The translations under genes were made by a program, and so were the position numbers. Below, one piece after another: positions 26,229-33,454 of a stretch of 64,000 nucleotides of DNA; position 1 is the stretch's first letter, and every line of letters starts with the position of its first letter. The stretch is taken from assembly GCF_023498005.1 (NCBI RefSeq), contig NZ_CP097289.1, forward strand, positions 6,386,001 to 6,450,000, given 5' to 3'. The DNA comes from Streptomyces durmitorensis. GTDB lineage: Bacteria > Actinomycetota > Actinomycetes > Streptomycetales > Streptomycetaceae. The notes under the pieces are model-generated. The model saw only the letters and a program-made list of their open reading frames with translations. It did not search any database and had not been told where the DNA came from.

Positions 26229-26365
26229 GGGGTCTCTTCGAGAGGCGTGGGCGGGGTTTCTGGCGTGGGCGCCCCCATACTCCGATACCGCACCCGGGTG
26301 CGTGCAACCGATTAAGCCATGACCCGGTAAAAAGTTTGCCTGGGTCAAGAAGTGGGGTGTGCCCC

Positions 26366-26440
26366 GCTTGGTGGTTGCCTGTGGGTTCGTTGTGGCTGAG
26401 CACGCAGTTCCCCGCACCCCTTCGGGCGCTTAGAGCGCCC
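26366..26440. repeat. Widespread Streptomyces intergenic repeat with terminator hairpin
   Basis: GGTGGTTGCC..GTGGGTTCGTTGTGGCTGAG then CGCAGTTCCCCGCACCCCTTCGGG (26404-26427) belongs to a motif found in many intergenic regions of the genus. It ends in GGGCGCT-tag-AGCGCCC (26424-26440), whose arms overlap the TAA stop of the FGGY kinase gene. The 80-bp tandem repeat at 13.7-14.3 kb contains the reverse-complement core AGGGGCGCGGGGAACGGCGCG. Confidence 0.7.
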
Positions 26441-27854
26441 CCGGATGTGACTGCTCCCGCACCGTTCGGTACTGCTGGCGCACCGCCTGTCCCACGGCCT
26501 GTTCGTCACCCGGCTCGAAGACCTGTGCGGACGCCCCCTGCCAGTAAGGCAGTTGACCGTTCAGCGCCCAGGCGGCCTGGCGCGCCGCGCCGATCGCCGC
26601 GTAGTCCGCGGGCTGCGGCACCACGACCTGCGTGCCGAACAGCATCGGCGCCGCCGCCTGCACCGCGGGCAGCTCCGCCGCCGCGCCGAGCAGGAAGACC
26701 CGGCGTACTTCCACGCCACGGCCCCGCAGTACGTCGAGCGCGTCCCCGAGCCCGCACAGCATGCCCTCGAAGGCCGCCCGCGCCAGATGCTCGGGCCGCA
26801 TCGACTCGCGCCGAAGCCCGGTCAGGGTGCCCGCCGCGTGCGGCAGATTCGGCGTTTTCTCACCCTCCAGATACGGCAGGAGTACGAGCCCGTGCGCACC
26901 CGGCGTCGACTTCATGGCCAGATCGGAGAGCCCTTCGAGGTCGGGAACCCCGAGCATCTCGGCGGCGCCGCGCAGCACCCGCACCGCGTTCAGCGTGTGC
27001 ACCACCGGCAGATGCATCCCGGTGGCGTCCGCGAGCGAGGTGATGATCCCGCTCGGGTCGACGAGCGCCTCGTGGTGCACGGCCATCACGGACCCCGAAG
27101 CCCCCAACGAGACGACCGCGTCGCCCTGCTGGACCCCGAGCCCGAACGCCGCCGCCATCGTCTCGCCGGTCCCCGCGGAGATCAGCAGCCCCTCGGGCGT
27201 CGTGCCCGCGGCCTCGGCGGGGCCGATCACCTCGGGCAGCATCGCCTGGTGCCCGAGCGCGAGCTCGACCAGATCGGGGCGGTACGAACTCGTCGCCGCC
27301 GACCAGTAGCCGGTCCCGGATGCTCCGCCGCGGTCGGTCGTGCGCCGCGCGGGCCGGCCGAGGAGCTGCCACACCAGCCAGTCGTGCGCCTGCATGAGGG
27401 AGGCGACGCGCTGGGCCGACTCCGGCTCGCTCTTGGCCAGCCAGCGCAGCTTCGTCACGGGGTGTGCCGCCTGCGGGACGCAGCCCACGGCCTGTGCCCA
27501 GGCCTCGCGGCTGCCGAGCCCGTCGATCAGATCGGCGGCGGCGACCTGCGCCCGCCGGTCGTTGCCGACGAGCGCGGGCCGCACGGTGTTGCCGTGCTGG
27601 TCCAGGGGGACGACCGCGTTCTGCTGCGCGGAGACGCCGATGGCCAGCACGCCTTCGAGCAGTCCGCCGCCCGCCGCCTCGCCGAGCGAGAGCAGCCAGG
27701 CCTGCGGATCCACGTCGGACGGACGGCCCGCTCCATCGGGGCCCTCCGTCGGATGCGGGGCATAGCCCTGCTTGAGTACGGCGCCCGTGTCCGCGTCACA
27801 GACCACGATGCGCGTGAAATCGGGCGAACTGTCCAACCCTGCGACTATCCCCAT
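26430..27854 (-). CDS. FGGY family carbohydrate kinase (xylulokinase-like)
   Basis: 474-residue sugar kinase of the ASKHA fold. The N-terminal phosphate-1 loop is IVAGLDSSPDFTRIVVCD, VGNDRRAQVAAADL is the substrate region, and the C-terminal FGGY domain contains LPYLEGEKTPNLPHAAGTLTGL and VFLLGAAAELPAVQAAAP. It would phosphorylate a sugar such as xylulose; the substrate is inferred from similarity and no sugar transporter or isomerase is adjacent. Its stop lies inside a repeat-associated hairpin. Confidence 0.85.
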   Translation of the reverse strand: MGIVAGLDSSPDFTRIVVCDADTGAVLKQGYAPHPTEGPDGAGRPSDVDPQAWLLSLGEAAGGGLLEGVLAIGVSAQQNAVVPLDQHGNTVRPALVGNDRRAQVAAADLIDGLGSREAWAQAVGCVPQAAHPVTKLRWLAKSEPESAQRVASLMQAHDWLVWQLLGRPARRTTDRGGASGTGYWSAATSSYRPDLVELALGHQAMLPEVIGPAEAAGTTPEGLLISAGTGETMAAAFGLGVQQGDAVVSLGASGSVMAVHHEALVDPSGIITSLADATGMHLPVVHTLNAVRVLRGAAEMLGVPDLEGLSDLAMKSTPGAHGLVLLPYLEGEKTPNLPHAAGTLTGLRRESMRPEHLARAAFEGMLCGLGDALDVLRGRGVEVRRVFLLGAAAELPAVQAAAPMLFGTQVVVPQPADYAAIGAARQAAWALNGQLPYWQGASAQVFEPGDEQAVGQAVRQQYRTVREQSHPGAL

Positions 27855-27916
27855 GCCTGGAATTCTGCCGCACCGCGCGACGTCTGCCGTACCTCAGCTC
27901 CCAGGAGCGGTCCCGG

Positions 27917-28219
27917 CTACGTATTACTGGTGCCCCAGTCGTCCTCGCCGCCGCCCTGGCCGCGCTCGCGCAGCGACCGCACCCGGTCGGCCACCGAGTC
28001 GGGAACCCGGTCCCCCACCTTCTCGGACACGGAGTGGAAGGCCTTGCCCGCCACGTCGCGTCCCTGCTGCGTCGCAGACTCCACGGTGTTGCGCACGGCC
28101 GGGTTCTGCGCGAACTCACGAGCGGACTTCTTCAGCTTCTCGTAGCGCTCACGTCCGGCCCGCGTACCGAGCACGTACCCGAGAGCCACTCCAGCCACGA
28201 ATGTGAGCCGGTAGCGCAT
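27917..28219 (-). CDS. YtxH-like membrane-anchored hypothetical protein
   Basis: 100 residues. The N-terminal hydrophobic helix RLTFVAGVALGYVLGTRAGRERYE (the GYVLG.RAGRERYE pattern is typical of YtxH-like proteins) is followed by a charged amphipathic region and an acidic Gly-rich tail. ATG at 28219 is preferred because GGAAGGG lies 8 nt upstream, whereas the GTG at 28228 has no spaced ribosome site. Function unknown. Confidence 0.8.
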   Translation of the reverse strand: MRYRLTFVAGVALGYVLGTRAGRERYEKLKKSAREFAQNPAVRNTVESATQQGRDVAGKAFHSVSEKVGDRVPDSVADRVRSLRERGQGGGEDDWGTSNT

Positions 28220-28299
28220 GGCTGCCACCCTTCCCTTGCGTCGGCGTCGAGCGTCTGTCGCCCGTCTGCTGCTCTGCGTCGGCGGTGGGGGGATACCGA

Positions 28300-28331
28300 T
28301 TGGCGGAGCACCCCCCTGCTTGCGCTAATGT
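28300..28331 (+). promoter_or_regulatory. Candidate promoter of the tRNA-Asn pair
   Basis: TTGGCG (28300-28305) and TAATGT (28326-28331) with a 20-bp spacer, about 68 bp before the first tRNA. The spacer is long, so the assignment is tentative. Confidence 0.3.
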
Positions 28332-28398
28332 ATGTGTCGCAGCGACCGCCCGCCGCCTGGAGAGTTCCCAGGTAGCTGCGTTCGATGCAACGAGACGA

Positions 28399-28471
28399 TC
28401 CCCTGTAGCTCAATTGGCAGAGCAGCCGGCTGTTAACCGGCAGGTTACTGGTTCGAGTCCAGTCGGGGGAG
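28399..28471 (+). tRNA. tRNA-Asn(GTT)
   Basis: 73-nt cloverleaf: acceptor TCCCCTG / CGGGGGA with a U-G pair, anticodon loop CTGTTAA with GTT at 28432-28434, T arm ACTGG-TTCGAGT-CCAGT, discriminator G. CCA is not encoded. Confidence 0.95.
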
Positions 28472-28476
28472 CTCGG

Positions 28477-28549
28477 TCTCCTGTAGCTCAATTGGCAGAG
28501 CAGCCGGCTGTTAACCGGCAGGTTACTGGTTCGAGTCCAGTCGGGAGAG
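28477..28549 (+). tRNA. tRNA-Asn(GTT), tandem second copy
   Basis: 73 nt, 78 bp downstream of the first copy and identical except for a compensated change in the acceptor stem (TCTCCTG / CGGGAGA). The pair is probably one transcript ending at the hairpin at 28557-28591. Confidence 0.95.
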
Positions 28550-28556
28550 CTGTGAG

Positions 28557-28591
28557 AAGGACCCTTGAGATTGCCCTCAAGGGTCCTTTTT
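28557..28591 (+). terminator. Rho-independent terminator of the tRNA-Asn operon
   Basis: AAGGACCCTTGAG (28557-28569), 6-nt loop, CTCAAGGGTCCTT (28576-28588), then TTT. A perfect 13-bp stem followed by a T run, one of the few classical intrinsic terminators in the window. Confidence 0.92.
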
Positions 28592-28690
28592 CGTGCCTGG
28601 TGGAACCATGAGGGCGGCCTTGCGGTCCTCATGGTCGAGCGATGCCGACCATCCGAAGCAGGAGATCGTATGAGCGGCTATGCTGCGGCA

Positions 28691-28722
28691 GACGGCGCGC
28701 ACAAATGTGCGCGACGCGCCGT
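28691..28722 (+). other. Hairpin just upstream of the CAU tRNA
   Basis: GCGCACA-aa-TGTGCGC (28697-28712) is a perfect 7-bp stem with a 2-nt loop centre. Outer arms ACGGC (28692-28696) and GCCGT (28718-28722) extend it across a 5-nt bulge. It ends 2 nt before the tRNA, so it may be part of the 5' leader processed by RNase P, or a promoter-proximal operator. Confidence 0.45.
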
Positions 28723-28724
28723 TA

Positions 28725-28798
28725 GGGGCGGTAGCTCAGCCGGTTAGAGCAGCGGACTCATAATCCGTCGGCCGTGGGTTCGAGTCCCACCCGCCCCA
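28725..28798 (+). tRNA. tRNA with CAT anticodon, probably Ile2 (lysidine-modified)
   Basis: 74 nt: acceptor GGGGCGG / CCGCCCC, discriminator A, anticodon loop CTCATAA with CAT at 28759-28761, T arm GTGGG-TTCGAGT-CCCAC. The variable-loop pattern TCGGCCG resembles the TTGGTCG of bacterial tRNA-Ile2 rather than elongator tRNA-Met. It lacks initiator features. CC follows directly, but not CCA. Confidence 0.85.
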
Positions 28799-28965
28799 CC
28801 GAAGCGCTGGGGCGCAGGAACGATTCCACCTGCGTCAACAGCGCAAACCTCTGGGTGCGTCTCATCGGGGTGACGTTCGAGTGATCGCTAGCTGGCTCCC
28901 TGCCGGCCCGAAGGCTAAGGATCAAGGGCGCTCAGCGGGCGTAGTCCCCGTATGGATCCTCAATT

Positions 28966-29154
28966 TCATGGCGCCTGTTTCTGATCAGCGGGGGAGCGGG
29001 CGGCGGCGAGTGCCCGCAGGTCGCGCACGATGGTTACCGCCAGGGGTGTGGTGTCCGTAGTTTGCGGTTGCCTCTCGGCGGTCGGGTCGCGCCTACTTCG
29101 TGCGTGATAGGCCCCCGCCAGGCAATGTTGGTGATGTATCGTAGTTATGTACAT
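28966..29154 (-). CDS. Uncertain small ORF in the gap after the tRNA genes
   Basis: 62 codons with a more ordered second half (TTPLAVTIVRDLRALAAARS). No ribosome site or family is recognised. It starts inside the vapBC promoter region and may be a decayed remnant. Apart from it, 28799-29132 holds nothing recognised. Confidence 0.2.
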   Translation of the reverse strand: MYITTIHHQHCLAGAYHARSRRDPTAERQPQTTDTTPLAVTIVRDLRALAAARSPADQKQAP

Positions 29155-29155
29155 C
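29133..29155 (+). promoter_or_regulatory. Candidate autoregulatory operator of vapBC
   Basis: GATGTA (29133-29138) and TACATC (29150-29155) are inverted arms 11 nt apart, 27 bp before the antitoxin ATG. The local AT-rich stretch (TATCGTAGTTATGTAC) looks like the promoter. VapBC complexes usually bind such dyads. Confidence 0.5.
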
Positions 29156-29182
29156 GTGGACGCGTGGTGAGGAGTGGCTGGT

Positions 29183-29416
29183 ATGTCTGTTACTCAGGTT
29201 GATCTCGATGACGAGGCGCTGGCCGAGGCGATGCGGCTCATGGGTGTCTCGACGAAGAAAGAGACGGTCAACGGGGCTCTGCGGGACTACGTGGCGCGCA
29301 TCAAGCGGCTGGAGGCCGCCGAAAAGCTGGCCGCGCGAGGTGAGCGGGGCGAGTTCGAGGCCGCGGCTGCGGCGCATGCAGCTGCCAAGCGCGCCCGGCA
29401 GGCAGCCTTCGAGTGA
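29183..29416 (+). CDS. VapB-type antitoxin
   Basis: 77 residues: an N-terminal ribbon-helix-helix-like segment (TQVDLDDEALAEAMRLMGVSTKKETVNGALRDYVARI) for DNA binding, then a charged, Ala-rich C-terminal helix that would wrap the toxin. GAGGAG lies upstream of the ATG at 29183. Its TGA overlaps the GTG of the toxin gene (GTGA), the classical coupled antitoxin-toxin order. Confidence 0.88.
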   Translation: MSVTQVDLDDEALAEAMRLMGVSTKKETVNGALRDYVARIKRLEAAEKLAARGERGEFEAAAAAHAAAKRARQAAFE

Positions 29417-29820
29417 TCACCTACCTCCTCGACACCTCCGCCCTCTGGCACCTCTTCCGCACGCCGGGGGCGTTGCTGCCCTGGGAAGGGCACATCGCCG
29501 CGGGCGTGTTCCATATCTGCGAACCCACGCGGGCGGAGTTCCTCTACTCGGCCACCAGCCCGGCCCACCGCGACGAGTTGGCCGAAGAACTGGATGCTCT
29601 CTGCCAGTTCTCACCGGTTCCCAAGAACGCGTGGCGCTGGGTGGAGACCGCGCAGTACAAGCTCACCCAGCAAGGGCAGCACCGCGCCGCCGGAGCGATC
29701 GATCTCTTGGTGTGTGCGACAGCGACCCATCACGGTCACACGGTGCTCCACGTAGACAACGACTTCGCCACAGTGGCGGCGGCACTCAAGGAATTGCAGC
29801 AGCGGGACGTACGCGCTTGA
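29413..29820 (+). CDS. VapC-type PIN-domain toxin
   Basis: 135-residue PIN ribonuclease. Acidic active-site residues are seen in YLLDTSALWHL (Asp7), CEPTRAEF (Glu), GAIDLLVCATA (Asp) and HVDNDFATVA (Asp). VapC toxins cleave tRNA or rRNA when freed from VapB. Complete and without frame damage, so probably functional. It sits in a small accessory patch next to tRNA genes. Confidence 0.9.
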   Translation: MITYLLDTSALWHLFRTPGALLPWEGHIAAGVFHICEPTRAEFLYSATSPAHRDELAEELDALCQFSPVPKNAWRWVETAQYKLTQQGQHRAAGAIDLLVCATATHHGHTVLHVDNDFATVAAALKELQQRDVRA

Positions 29821-30103
29821 CGCTGTCCAGAGGGGGCACCTGGGACTTTGTTGGGCGGTCGCGTCGGGCGTGGCGGGGCAGGCCGGGTGCGTGACATCCG
29901 GGAGCAGATCGCAGTCTTGTTGACACGTTGATGTCGGCTGCGCAATTACCACTTCACGGGCGTGTGGCCCGGAACTGACCGATGACTGACGCACAGTGAA
30001 GCCGATGCGCCAGGCGCCGGCCTTCTCCCGTCACCTCCGCCCGGCCGTGGGCGCCCGGCGCCACGAGTGCGCTCGACGGGCACCCGTCGTACCGCGCCCT
30101 TGA

Positions 30104-30664
30104 TCAGCCGGTTTCCGTCAAGGCTGCGTGCGCGGCGGCGAGGATCTCTTCGGAGAGCGGGGAGCCCTTGGTGGCCCGGGACAGGACCAGCGCGCCGAAA
30201 AGGGTGCAGAGGCGCGCGATGCCGTCCTGGTCGTCGGTGGCGAGGAAATCGGCAAAGTCGGCCACGCCCTGGGTGTAGACGCGACCGGCCTCGCGCCCCC
30301 GGCCTTCGCGCGCGATGTCGGTGGCGAGCGCGGCGACCGGGCAGCCGTCCGCCGGGCCGTCGCGGTGCTCGACGGAGAGGTAGGTGTCGATCAGCGCCTG
30401 TTGGGCGGCCTCGCGCTGCCCGTCGTGCTGCTCAAGCCCGGCGCTGTAGCGCTGGGCGAGTTCGGTGAAGGCGTGGGTGGTGGCCTCGTCGACCAGCGCC
30501 TCCTTGGAGGCGAACTGCTTGTAGAAGCCGCCGTGGGTCAGACCGGCCGCCTTCATCAGGTCGGTGACGCTGACGTGCGTGCCCTGCTCGCGGAACAGGC
30601 GGGATGCTGTGTCCACCACCCGCCTGCGATTTTCCTCCGCCTGTGCCTGCGATACGCGGCCCAT
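30104..30664 (-). CDS. TetR family transcriptional regulator
   Basis: 186 residues. The N-terminal helix-turn-helix region AQAEENRRRVVDTASRLF...VSVTDLMKAAGLTHGGFYKQFASKEAL is diagnostic of TetR; the C-terminal ligand domain is of TetR_C type. GGGAGG lies 6 nt before the ATG at 30664. Transcribed divergently from an SDR gene across a 131-bp gap containing a perfect dyad, so it probably represses itself and the oxidoreductase genes to the right. Confidence 0.9.
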   Translation of the reverse strand: MGRVSQAQAEENRRRVVDTASRLFREQGTHVSVTDLMKAAGLTHGGFYKQFASKEALVDEATTHAFTELAQRYSAGLEQHDGQREAAQQALIDTYLSVEHRDGPADGCPVAALATDIAREGRGREAGRVYTQGVADFADFLATDDQDGIARLCTLFGALVLSRATKGSPLSEEILAAAHAALTETG

Positions 30665-30728
30665 GACCACCTCCCACGTGAACCTCAGCCTTTTTGGATG
30701 TCGACTGGCATCTATCATAGTCCCGTGT

Positions 30729-30750
30729 TTAGATTGGATGCATAATCTAA
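30729..30750. promoter_or_regulatory. Candidate TetR operator
   Basis: TTAGATT-ggatgcat-AATCTAA is a perfect 7-bp-arm palindrome in the intergenic space between the divergent TetR and SDR genes. The surrounding AT-rich bases suggest overlapping promoters. Confidence 0.6.
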
Positions 30751-30795
30751 TTCGCTGCGGGTGGCCGACGGTGCCCGCCAGGACCAGGAGCCAGC

Positions 30796-31488
30796 ATGGA
30801 ACTGAAGAACGCGGTCGCGGTCGTCACCGGCGCCAACCGGGGGCTTGGGCGGCACTTGGCCGCTCAGCTCGTGGAGCGCGGGGCGAAGGTGTACGGCGCG
30901 GCCCGACGCCCCGAGACGGTCGATGTGCCGGGCGTCGTCCCGCTGCGGCTTGACGTCACGGACGAGGCGTCGATACAGGAGGCCGCCCGCGTGGCGTCCG
31001 ACGCGACACTGCTGATCAACAACGCGGGCATCTCCACCGGCGCGACGCTGGTCGGCGGCGATCTGGAAGCGGTGCGCCGGGAGATGGAGACCAACTTCTT
31101 CGGCCCGCTCGCCGCGACCCGCGCCTTCGCCCCGGTCATCGAGGGCAACGGTGGCGGCGCCGTACTCAACGTCCTGTCCGCCCTGTCCTGGTTCCACCCG
31201 GCCGGGCTCGGCTCCTACGCGGCTTCGAAGGCAGCCGCTTGGGCGCTGAGCGACGCGACCCGTGAGGAGCTGGCACCGCGCGGGATCACCGTCTCGGCGC
31301 TGCACGTCGGTTACATGGACACCGACATGGCCGCCGGCGTGCCCGCCGATCAGAAGGTCGCCGCCGTCGACGTCGCGGCCCAGGCGCTGTACGGCATCGA
31401 GACCGGCCTGCCCGAGATCCTCGCCGACGAGACCAGCCGGTACGTCAAGCAGAGCCTGTCCGCGGCACCCCAGCCGAACGCGGACTGA
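30796..31488 (+). CDS. Short-chain dehydrogenase/reductase (SDR)
   Basis: 230-residue classical SDR. The cofactor motif is TGANRGLGRHLA near residues 12-23, with NNAGIS at about 76, catalytic Ser in LSALSW and YxxxK in YAASKAAAW. It oxidises or reduces an unidentified alcohol/carbonyl with NAD(P). AGGAGCCAGC precedes the ATG. Divergent from the TetR gene and probably its target. Confidence 0.9.
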   Translation: MELKNAVAVVTGANRGLGRHLAAQLVERGAKVYGAARRPETVDVPGVVPLRLDVTDEASIQEAARVASDATLLINNAGISTGATLVGGDLEAVRREMETNFFGPLAATRAFAPVIEGNGGGAVLNVLSALSWFHPAGLGSYAASKAAAWALSDATREELAPRGITVSALHVGYMDTDMAAGVPADQKVAAVDVAAQALYGIETGLPEILADETSRYVKQSLSAAPQPNAD

Positions 31489-31543
31489 CGCTCGCCCCTG
31501 CACCCCGGCGCGACGCCTTCTCACCCCTCATGCAAGGACATCT

Positions 31544-31612
31544 CATGCGTCAACTGACCGGGAGGCTGATCTCCGCCGACCGCATGATCGCCCCGGTCGT
31601 GCCCGTGGCTTG
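31544..31612 (+). CDS. Possible 22-codon ORF or gene remnant
   Basis: MRQLTGRLISADRMIAPVVP plus two codons, preceded by AAGGA 6 nt before the ATG. It looks like a truncated N-terminus, since a long ORF would be expected to follow, but no family can be named. The rest of 31489-31767 holds nothing recognised. Confidence 0.2.
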
Positions 31613-31767
31613 AGGGGTGAACGCGGCACAGGGCACGGCACGCCCGCGCCGCAGTCGGCAAACAACACAAACCAGATCGAGAAGTACGGCGGCCGTCCGG
31701 GATGCGCGCCGCCGAGATACGCCGCCGAGACACCCGACCCCCAGAAACGCTTTGCCAGGAGTGCTCC

Positions 31768-32793
31768 ATGAAGGCCTTCGTCCTCGAGAGGTACGGCTCC
31801 CCCTTGCGGGAGGTCGAGATGCCCGTACCGGTCCCCGCCCCCCATGAGGTGCTCGTGCGCATGGTCGCGTCGGGCGTCAACCATGCCGACGAGCGGGTCC
31901 GCTCCGGCGAGTTCAAGGCGATCTTCCCGTTCCGGCTGCCCAAAGTCATGGGCGGTGAGCTCTCCGGCGAGGTCGTCGAGACCGGCTCCGCGGTACGCGA
32001 CATCGCCGTGGGCGACCACGTGTACGGCTATGTCGACTTGGCGGCCACGGGCACCTTCTCCGAGTTCGTCGCGGTCGACGCCGCCACGATGGCACCCGTA
32101 CCCCGGTCGGTGAGCCTGGTCGAGGCCGCGGGGCTGCCAGTCGTCGCGCTCACGGCCTGGCAGGCCCTCGTCGAGATGGGCAAGGTGAAGAAGGGCCAGA
32201 CCGTCCTCATCCATGGCGGGACCGGTGGCGTGGGATCGGTCGCGATCCAGCTCGCCAGGCACCTGGGCTGCACCGTCGCCACCACCGTCTCGACGGCGAA
32301 CATCGAAGCCGCCCGAGAGCTCGGTGCCGACATCGTCATCGACTACCGCCGCGACGACCTCGCGCGGAGCCTCGCGAACACGCCCGTCGACCTCGTCCTC
32401 GACACCCAGGGCGGAGCCACGCTGCAAGCTTCCCTCGGTGTGCTGCGCCCCGGCGGCACCGTCATCGGCATCACGGGCCCGCCCGACCCGGCCTTCGCGC
32501 GGCGCGTCGGCGTCAACCCCGTCGTCCGGCTCGCCGTCCGAGCCCTGAGTGCCCGTACCCGACGCCGGGCACGCGCGCTCGGGGTCACCTACAGATTCCT
32601 GTTCATCACGCCCGACAGCGCCGCGCTGCGCCAGGTCGCCGGGCTGGTCGACGACGGGGTGCTGCGCCCGGTCATCGACCGGGCGCTCCCTTTCGGCCAG
32701 ACCCCGCGGGCTCTCGCCGAGGCGCTCGCCGGCGGCACCCGCGGCAAGGTCCTGGTCACCACCGACCCGAAAGCGGTGACCAACCATGGCTGA
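31768..32793 (+). CDS. NADPH:quinone oxidoreductase / zinc-type alcohol dehydrogenase-like (MDR)
   Basis: 341-residue medium-chain reductase. An N-terminal GroES-like domain (ASGVNHADERVRSG, PKVMGGELSGEVVETG) is followed by a Rossmann domain with VLIHGGTGGVGSVAIQLARHLG and a conserved GADIVIDYR. Zinc ligands are absent, as in quinone reductases. AGGAG lies 6 nt before the ATG. Its stop overlaps the start of a damaged downstream hydrolase ORF. Probably in the TetR-controlled unit. Confidence 0.9.
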   Translation: MKAFVLERYGSPLREVEMPVPVPAPHEVLVRMVASGVNHADERVRSGEFKAIFPFRLPKVMGGELSGEVVETGSAVRDIAVGDHVYGYVDLAATGTFSEFVAVDAATMAPVPRSVSLVEAAGLPVVALTAWQALVEMGKVKKGQTVLIHGGTGGVGSVAIQLARHLGCTVATTVSTANIEAARELGADIVIDYRRDDLARSLANTPVDLVLDTQGGATLQASLGVLRPGGTVIGITGPPDPAFARRVGVNPVVRLAVRALSARTRRRARALGVTYRFLFITPDSAALRQVAGLVDDGVLRPVIDRALPFGQTPRALAEALAGGTRGKVLVTTDPKAVTNHG

Positions 32794-33050
32794 ATCCGTA
32801 GTCCGCCCGCGTCCGACCACATGGGTCACGGCGCCCAACCGCCGCATCGTCGTGACATCACCGCCAAGCCCGTCGATGTGTTCCCCGACGGCCGCGCGAT
32901 CAACCTGTGCGACGGAATACTGCGGCTGCGCTACCGCAACAGCCTGTCCGAGCCCGAGCTGATGACCCCCGGCGAGGTCTACGAAGTCACCGTTCCCATG
33001 TCGGTCACCTCGAACGTCTTCCTGTTCGGTCATCGACCGCTGACCGAACA
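32787..33050 (+). pseudogene. Hydrolase gene remnants joined at a deletion junction
   Basis: ATG at 32787 overlaps the oxidoreductase stop and begins MAESVVRPRPTTWVTAPNRR, like the N-terminus of alpha/beta hydrolases often found beside such reductases. The frame then breaks. In another frame, 32851-33040 encodes DITAKPVDVFPDGRAINL...TPGEVYEVTVPMSVTSNVF, recognisably the C-terminal X-Pro dipeptidyl-peptidase-like domain of a CocE/NonD hydrolase, which lacks its catalytic N-terminal domain and final strands. A large internal deletion is the simplest explanation. Confidence 0.65.
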
Positions 33051-33143
33051 AGGGACTGCCCCAGGCACAGCGCTGACCTCCCCGCCCGCCTCTCCGCGGC
33101 GACGTGCGAGCTTCAGCTGCGGGATCCGGGGCAGCAGGGCCTC

Positions 33144-33218
33144 ATGAAGATATTGATCGTCCTGGTGGTCATCGGCCTCGCCGCAGCTTGGTACATGCAG
33201 TCACGGAAGCGTCGTTGA
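33144..33218 (+). CDS. 24-residue single-span membrane peptide
   Basis: MKILIVLVVIGLAAAWYMQS followed by RKRR: one hydrophobic helix and a positive C-terminal tail. It is coupled to the next ORF by TTGA overlap. A weak purine-rich site (GGGCAGCAGGGC) precedes the ATG. Codon third positions are not strongly GC-biased, so it may be a remnant. Confidence 0.35.
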   Translation: MKILIVLVVIGLAAAWYMQSRKRR

Positions 33219-33448
33219 GCGCGCAGGCCGGGTCCACGGCTGCCGCGCCCGTGGTCGTGCATCCGCCGTCGGGCACCGGAGGCCGCCGTGTGACGGTCCG
33301 TGGACAGATCTTCGGCCTCGCGCACGCGGACGCCGACGTGGTCGAGTTCCTGCGTCAGGCGGGGCTGCCGGACGCCGGGGGGCTTCTCGACGATCCGGCG
33401 TGGGTGATGTGGCGCGGTGGCCGTGCCCACCAGTACGAGGCGGCCTAG
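33215..33448 (+). CDS. Conserved hypothetical small protein
   Basis: 77 residues if TTG at 33215 is used (GGAAG 5 nt upstream). Ordered segment VTVRGQIFGLAHADADVVEFLRQAGLPDAGGLLDDPAWVMWRGG. Similar short proteins occur next to GAF kinase/mbl loci in Streptomyces. It ends 6 bp from the convergent kinase stop. Start uncertain, function unknown. Confidence 0.6.
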   Translation: MSAQAGSTAAAPVVVHPPSGTGGRRVTVRGQIFGLAHADADVVEFLRQAGLPDAGGLLDDPAWVMWRGGRAHQYEAA

Positions 33449-33454
33449 GGCGGT

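Noticed and set aside
28132..28632. Minus-strand ORF with duplicated SPDWTRTSNLPVNSR-type peptide
   Set aside because: It is the reverse translation of the two tRNA-Asn genes, a well-known annotation artefact.
28725..29182. tRNA-anchored integrative element attachment site
   Set aside because: No direct repeat of the tRNA 3' end and no integrase in the window.
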